A stretch of 64,000 nt of DNA, taken from assembly GCA_947561585.1 (NCBI GenBank), contig CANNZV010000264.1, positions 150,009-214,008 of the forward strand. Direction: 5' to 3'. The stretch comes from Caprella mutica (lineage: Eukaryota; Arthropoda; Malacostraca; Amphipoda; Caprellidae). How positions within the stretch are numbered: position 1 is the stretch's first letter; each line of letters opens with the position of its first letter. This document shows, piece after piece, positions 58,280-64,000 of this stretch. The translations under genes were made by a program, and so were the position numbers. Below the pieces are notes generated by a model that saw only the letters and a list, made by a program, of their open reading frames with translations, had not been told where the DNA came from and did not search any database.

Positions 58280-58539
58280 ATTACTTTACGCCCTCCAAAG
58301 TACTCTAGAGGCTAGTTCTGAACATCTCTCCCTCACAACACTGGTTCAGATCCGAATACTCTACGCATCTACTCTCCTTACCCACCTCACACACAAACAA
58401 CCTGCAATTCGGACAATTATAGCTGCCATGGACGCAAGTAAAGCCTTCGATACAGTTCCACGACACCTACTCGTTAACAAAATACTCAACACGCACATCC
58501 ACGACTCCTTTACTAAATGGCTTGCCAATTACTTATCAG
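58280..58539 (+). pseudogene. LINE reverse-transcriptase fragment
   Basis: The plus frame reads TIIAAMDASKAFDTVPRHLL followed by VNKIL and FTKWLANYLS. The AxDxSKAFDTV block is the first catalytic Asp motif of non-LTR reverse transcriptases. The coding sequence stops abruptly at 58540, where the hAT-like element begins. The rest of the RT does not reappear after 60268. Confidence 0.75.
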
Positions 58540-60268
58540 TAGGGATGTGACATTGTGCATATATGCAGTCCTCTGTATATATTTCAAGAGCATATAATAT
58601 GCACGTGTGCATATATGCTAACCGCGAAATATGCACTTCTTGGTCAATTTGTAACGGGTAAATGTCTAATCTAGGCCGTTTTCTTCAGGACCCCTGCATA
58701 GAAAACGATTTTAACTGTGGACCCAAGTAAATTTTATCAAACTAATTATTCAAATTTAAAAAGTTTGTAGGTGGAATATTAAAACTACAAGTGTATTAAT
58801 AAATAATATGACACTTGGTAATTAGTAAATACTTGTAGTTATTGATAAATAAATGAATAGGTACAATCATTTTAGAGAGTTGTACTACTCGAAAAATATC
58901 AAAACTTATAGCACGTGTATATGTATATAATTTATTTAAATAATAAAGTCCAATTCCATTGTTTGAAATTGAATGTGTATATTTGATATTGACTTACTAT
59001 TAAAAAAGTCTAAATTTGAATCAGCTTTGTTATATTTTGTTTTCTAACGTTAAACATTTCACAGTAAAAATAAAAACTTGTTCGTTTTATTGTAAGTTCC
59101 ATTCAAACCACCGAAGTACAATTATATACATTCAAAACATAACTATTGTATACAGATTAACTTTATTTTAAATTCCGTAATTAACTTTTAGCATGTAATA
59201 TGCACACTATATTCAATAATTTCTGGCATATAAAATGCATATTTCCAATATGCATTTTGGTTCTGCATATATGCACATTGACTTTTTGCATATTATTCTA
59301 TTTGCATATGCAAATAGAAAAATTAATATGCATATAGAAAATGGTTATTAAAATAAACTTCTACATAAAAAATGAAACTTCTAAATAAATAAATGAAAAA
59401 CATCAGTAAAATGAATAAGAGCAAGATTTTTATTCTACTTCAGAAATTTAAATTATTATAGGTTAGGTTATAACGAGGTGGGAATTTGGTTAAAATCTGG
59501 GTAAACTCCTAGTTTAGTTGACCCTTGGATAGGGACCACCCGAACCCCCCTGCCAGGTCATTAAAAAATCATGAAGTGTGCAGTACAACAAACTCCATTA
59601 AATCGAATTAGGAAATGCATCATACAAATTAGCTAATATTAGAAATAAAGTAAAATAAGATAATGTTTATTTATGTAATATTTTTTTTATTTTAATCAAA
59701 AAATAAAATGAGAAATAACACAGAAAGATGTAACTGTCTGACTAATGACACGTTCCAATTGTAAACGGATCTAGGGCGTTTCGGTACCATATTTTTTATT
59801 CCCAGACGAACCTTATTTTTTTAAATTCGAAATGAGTTAAGACTACAAATTATAGCATATAACAGACGTAGAATTATTTTCGAGAATTTAAAAACAGCTA
59901 TGATCATCAAATGTAATAAATGCTTTCTTTATTGTGCAAGTTATTGTCTAAAACTGTTCACTATGTATTATTTTGGTTACCTAATACAGAATAAACTGTC
60001 TCAATTTTAATTTCCTACCCTGCCTTCTATATAAATATAACTTCAATAAAAACTCCCAATTACAATTAGCCTTATTTCAAACAAATTAGAACATATAAAG
60101 CTAACCTGAACGCATTTCATTGAGCATATAAAGCTAACCTGAACGCATAAAAAGCATATTTTGAGCAAAAAAGGCATATTTTAAGCGTAAAAAGAATATT
60201 TTAAAGCATAAAAAGCATATAGAAAAAGCATAAAAGCATATTTCAAAAAGAATATTGTCACAACCCTA
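58540..60268. mobile_element. hAT-like element related to 36706-40154
   Basis: The ends TAGGGATGTGACATTGTG (left) and TAGGGTTGTGACAATATT (right, minus strand) match the end type at 36706. GCATAT words crowd both subterminal regions (58556-58640 and 60120-60245). The segment ACCCCCCTGCCAGGTCATTA near 59545 is shared with 39455. No transposase, and I find no matching 8-bp duplication. Confidence 0.6.
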
Positions 60269-63200
60269 GATATTAATATTTAAATCATATTTTACATAAA
60301 TTTATTGAGATTAAGGATCCGTTAACAAGACTATTCTTATTTACAAATTTGGTAAATTTATTTTCAGTTGTCATTTTTTTTTCAATCATAAGACATTCTC
60401 TTGAATAGTTGATTAGTTATGTTTCTTGTGCTCCTAATAATTACTGTTAAAAATGTTTTGTTTCTTATCGCAACATAAAAGAAATAATGTTAACTAATAA
60501 TAATAAATGGTACAGATACTACTTTCCTAACCTTGTAACTCTTTAACTAAGCATTTTAGACCATACCTCCATAGAATAAAAAGTGTTTATTTATTTCGAC
60601 GAATGCTACCAACAAAAGTGTTGGACACCCTGTATAGTGCCTGTGACTTACTCCAGCAATAGGACTGAGTCGTGATTTGGTGATAAAAGCGGGGCATGCC
60701 TGTATATAAAATTAATAAACCTTTTTGATATATGACATAATAAAAATACCAAAACTTCTTTCACACACCATTTACTAAATGATGAAGGCTATTAGTTCTT
60801 TAAAGCTTAGAGGACATACAAAATGCTTCAAGATCAAGATTATTAAAATCGCCCCGTTGAAGTTATTTTTTAAATTCGAGCTTTCAAATAGAGATATCTT
60901 TTCTCCGACAGAAACTTTAAAATCTTAAAAATACGTTCAACGTTGAGATTTTAATATCTTTTTTGATAATATGGAAATTCCGTTGAGTTTAATTCTTTTC
61001 AATCTAGAAGATTTCTACCATTGTAAGTAAATAAATAGTAAAGTATGCTAAGTACAATATTGGAACCTCCGAAAATCTACACGTACGGGACATCGATTAA
61101 AACTGGTGACGTCACATAAGTAATTTCCAAATAAGAATTGTGCTATAATTCTGTTAAATGTGCATTTTCATGGATATTAACTTAAAATAAAATTTTGTTT
61201 TTATCACGTTTTACACTCTATTCCCATATTATATTGAACTTAATAGCCTTCAAACTCTCCAGTAGAGTAAAGGTGCATGAAGGATCTAAGATTCATTTGC
61301 ATTTTATCTGATTAAATAAGATATTTTTTTGAAAATTTCAGTCATCAAATTGGGCTTAAAATCAACTTTTACTATAGGCAATCTAGCTTATATGTTAGAC
61401 ACTTGTTATAAGTGTTTCATTGTAAGTACAATAGGTTACTAGGTACCAACTTACATTTTACAAGTTTGCCAATAAGCCAACTTATAAGTGCCATTCAGGT
61501 ATTAAATATATAAAGGTTATCTATGTACTGGAATATAAAAGTTATCTATGTACTGGAAGCTAACAAAACATATTGTTTATTGACATATTCTATCTATTTA
61601 GTTGCCGCACCTATATAATTCTCATTTTGACATTACTTTATCTGATTTTGTGTGACGTCACTTGTTTGCATCGTTTCTGAAGACCGGATCAAGTTCACCG
61701 TTAATAAATTTGAAACTTCGTATTCTTTTCTATCTATTTACTATGGTTTCTAATACACTCTCCAAGGGGGAACTAATGCAAAATATTCCTAATTTGTGGA
61801 AATTGTCGTACCCATGAATTAAATAGTTAACTAATGGTGGTACGGTTACCTACACATTTCATAAGACCTAGACCTAAAGCTAGATAGGAATAGTTACGTT
61901 CAATTTGAAATTTCTAAATGTCACACTGATTCATAACCTATGGTAACGCCCACTTTCTGAGTACTGCGACGTTCCCTACATCATGTCTCAAAAAAATTAT
62001 AGAAATTGTAGCTACAAAATATTTTAAATATCTGGTGTATGGTTTAATAGAACAGCACCACCATTCAATTATTAATTATATTAAATAAATAAAGTATATA
62101 TAAGCACATAAAATAGTATTACACAAATACAATATTGAAACAATATTATTATGAACGAAAATACAAAGTTCGAAAATTCCAATAAATATTTTAGAGAGCA
62201 AATTTTGGGCAACACCTTTCTTTCATAAAAATTCTGTACACCAGAGCGTGCGGATGTGAGTGTCAATTGTGATGAAGATTATTATTTAGCAGTTCCTGGT
62301 AGTTATGTGATTTGGTGAATTTTATATTGCGTCAAAATGTCTCTTAATACATGAGAAATACATATATTAGAGTGTGAGAAATACTTAAAGTGTACTGTGT
62401 ATTGGACATCAAGTAGATCCTACCTATTATTGTAAACTTCACACCTACTCCAAATCTGGAGACAATTTGTACCTAGTTTAACGTACCTAGACCTAGTTAG
62501 AATATAGTTGCAATTGTTGTACCGAAGTACCAATAGTGATAGAAATTCAGACTAGAAAAATTACTTAGTCTCCTGAATATATTGACTGCAAGAGGACCCT
62601 TGATTGGCTTGATACAATGGAAGAAGATAGAAGAAAAAGAAGACCTATTGGATAAATTCTGCTGGAGCAATGGATGTAAGTACCTACCTGTTGTTAATCA
62701 AACTAGTTACCTGATATTATTTTCCCTCTACATTTTTAGATATGTGTTTTTTTTTAAAATTGAGCCAATTAGTACCTATATTATATTAATTTGTTTCATT
62801 TACTCACCATGTTATAGAGTTATGCTACATGTCAGTTAAAGGCTTAAAGCCAATTAATTGACTTTCATTTGAATTGGTCAAAACTCAAATATATGTAAAT
62901 GGCTCAAAATTTTGAATTAATTTTTATGTTCCCATGTTAATTTTGGCTTGGAATCTTCAAATATGAGCCACAAGTGGCTTGGCTCAGAAATTTAGGCTAA
63001 AATTTGGCTCAAAAATTGGCTTTCAGTTTGCCAGCCTCTGAAACATGATTTGCAGTTTTACACATTATAGGTAACTAGCTTTCTAGAACCTTATTAGGTA
63101 CTTATAGTTTAATTTTTACTAGGTTGTGTATTATTATCATCATGTTTCTTATTACTGATTATTAGTTTAGTAGATAGGTACTTTTTTAAATTAATTAAAT

Positions 63201-63525
63201 ATGACCTACCTAGGTCCTAGATATCATAAGATATGTAAAAAATAATTTTGATGCCACAATCATTAAACCTTTTTCTATTACCTACTGAGAAATTCATGGT
63301 TAGGTGTCCTATGGTATTGACAATATGTTTTTAAAATCACAGATCCCGAAAATCCTAGCTATAGACTGAGAGAACTAAATGGAATTGAGTCGTTCTAAAC
63401 TAGTGGCAGCTACCTATATTATTAGCTATATAGAATTCGCCTATTCGGTACCATTTCGCTTCATGATTTTCGTCTATGATATTCTTAAGATCTATGACAC
63501 AGTACAGAGAAGATATAGTATCCCA
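60269..63525. other. No gene seen; palindromic repeats
   Basis: 60870-61000 is a weak relative of the 20400-21690 element. GTGACGTCAC occurs at 61106-61115 and 61652-61661, about 540 bp apart, perhaps marking one element. 62619-62690 has a short frame (ending near AATGGATGTAAGTACC) that resembles an exon end plus donor, but no gene can be built from it. 63355-63475 is related to 26330-26430. Confidence 0.4.
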
Positions 63526-63539
63526 GAGCTATAGGGGGG

Positions 63540-63965
63540 GGGGGGGTATTACGCGTGTCCCGGTAGGCTGTGACGTCACATGTCAACAATGGTGCGTACG
63601 TTTGTACGTACTGTACAAACACAAAAGATGTCTGCAACACACCCGACTTTTGTTAAATAACGTTTTCTGTGATATTTTTCAATTCCATATTACCGCATGT
63701 TATTATCCAATCTTTATAGTCATACGGACGAATATTGAAGAAATGACTGTTGATGAAATTGCTACTGGTCTTTTTACACCCATAATAGTAACAAATTTTT
63801 AGTTTTGAAGAAAATGATTTATTCAAGATAATTAGATCATTATCAGATCGGTCGCGTTGGCCGCCATCTTAATTCTCTATTCCACGTGGCCCACAGCAAT
63901 TCTGTTTACTATGACGTGACCTCTTGTTTACATACATGACGTCACAGCCTACCCAGAATAAATTT
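63540..63965. mobile_element. Inverted-repeat element with TGACGTCA arms
   Basis: CGGTAGGCTGTGACGTCACA near 63561 is answered by TGACGTCACAGCCTACCCAG near 63937. The G-run at 63533-63546 precedes it. Noncoding between the arms. Confidence 0.55.
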
Positions 63966-64000
63966 GAATAATACATGTAACTGGTGTACTATACTATTCT

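Noticed and set aside
62582..62839. 85-codon plus frame with a good donor (AATGGATGTAAGTACC)
   Set aside because: No recognisable protein, no partner exon and no acceptor that makes a gene. A lone donor-like word is not enough.
1..64000. tRNA and rRNA genes
   Set aside because: I looked for GGTTCGA-type B boxes and long GC-rich rRNA-like stretches and saw none that support a gene.

Overview
This is an AT-rich, intron-rich animal nuclear region, most likely from an insect. A hemipteroid is my guess, but nothing here proves the order. Three conserved multi-exon genes can be modelled with canonical GT-AG introns in consistent phase: an FkbM/Star-like membrane methyltransferase on the minus strand (17901-27926), a UDP-glycosyltransferase on the plus strand (44795-48200) and ribosomal protein L7A on the plus strand (52451-57722). 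A fourth, intronless 490-codon gene on the minus strand (5117-6589) is not recognised. There is no sign of operons, bacterial genes or viral genes.

Layout. 1-2030: no gene seen. 2030-4395: six diverged copies of a unit built almost entirely of short hairpins, with small GGGTCA-ended MITEs between copies. 5117-6589: orphan gene. 6600-17900: no gene, but several inverted-repeat elements, a dispersed ~330-bp repeat (three of its four copies) and a 15-bp minisatellite. 17901-27926: Star-like gene in eight exons. Its introns carry a 20-bp minisatellite, an intact DD37D mariner-type transposon, a 1.3-kb hAT-like insertion, a 51-bp in-frame tandem duplication of an exon end plus its splice donor, and a 28-bp minisatellite. 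28090-35185: an 18/19-bp satellite interrupted by a 4.6-kb LTR element with apparently identical LTRs, which has no coding capacity I recognise. 36706-40154: hAT-like element carrying about 19 copies of a 40-bp repeat, with a second related element at 58540-60268. 40985-41750: LINE relic. 43045-44190: transposase relics. 44795-48200: UGT gene. 48490-51424: two Tc1/mariner-group elements around a possible hAT relic. 52451-57722: RpL7A with small-RNA candidates in every intron. 57723-64000: no gene, with a LINE fragment, the second hAT-like element and palindromic elements.

Relations between genes. The protein genes are independent housekeeping or secretory-pathway genes with no shared pathway evident. 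The tightest functional unit is RpL7A: its five introns appear to hold two duplicated H/ACA-type RNAs in alternating order (A, B, A', B') and one C/D-box snoRNA of the U36 type. This couples a ribosomal protein to rRNA-modification guides. The most unusual DNA is the hairpin array at 2.0-4.4 kb, where loop sequences recur and stems stay paired through compensating base changes between copies. All exon models come from reading alone, without transcripts.
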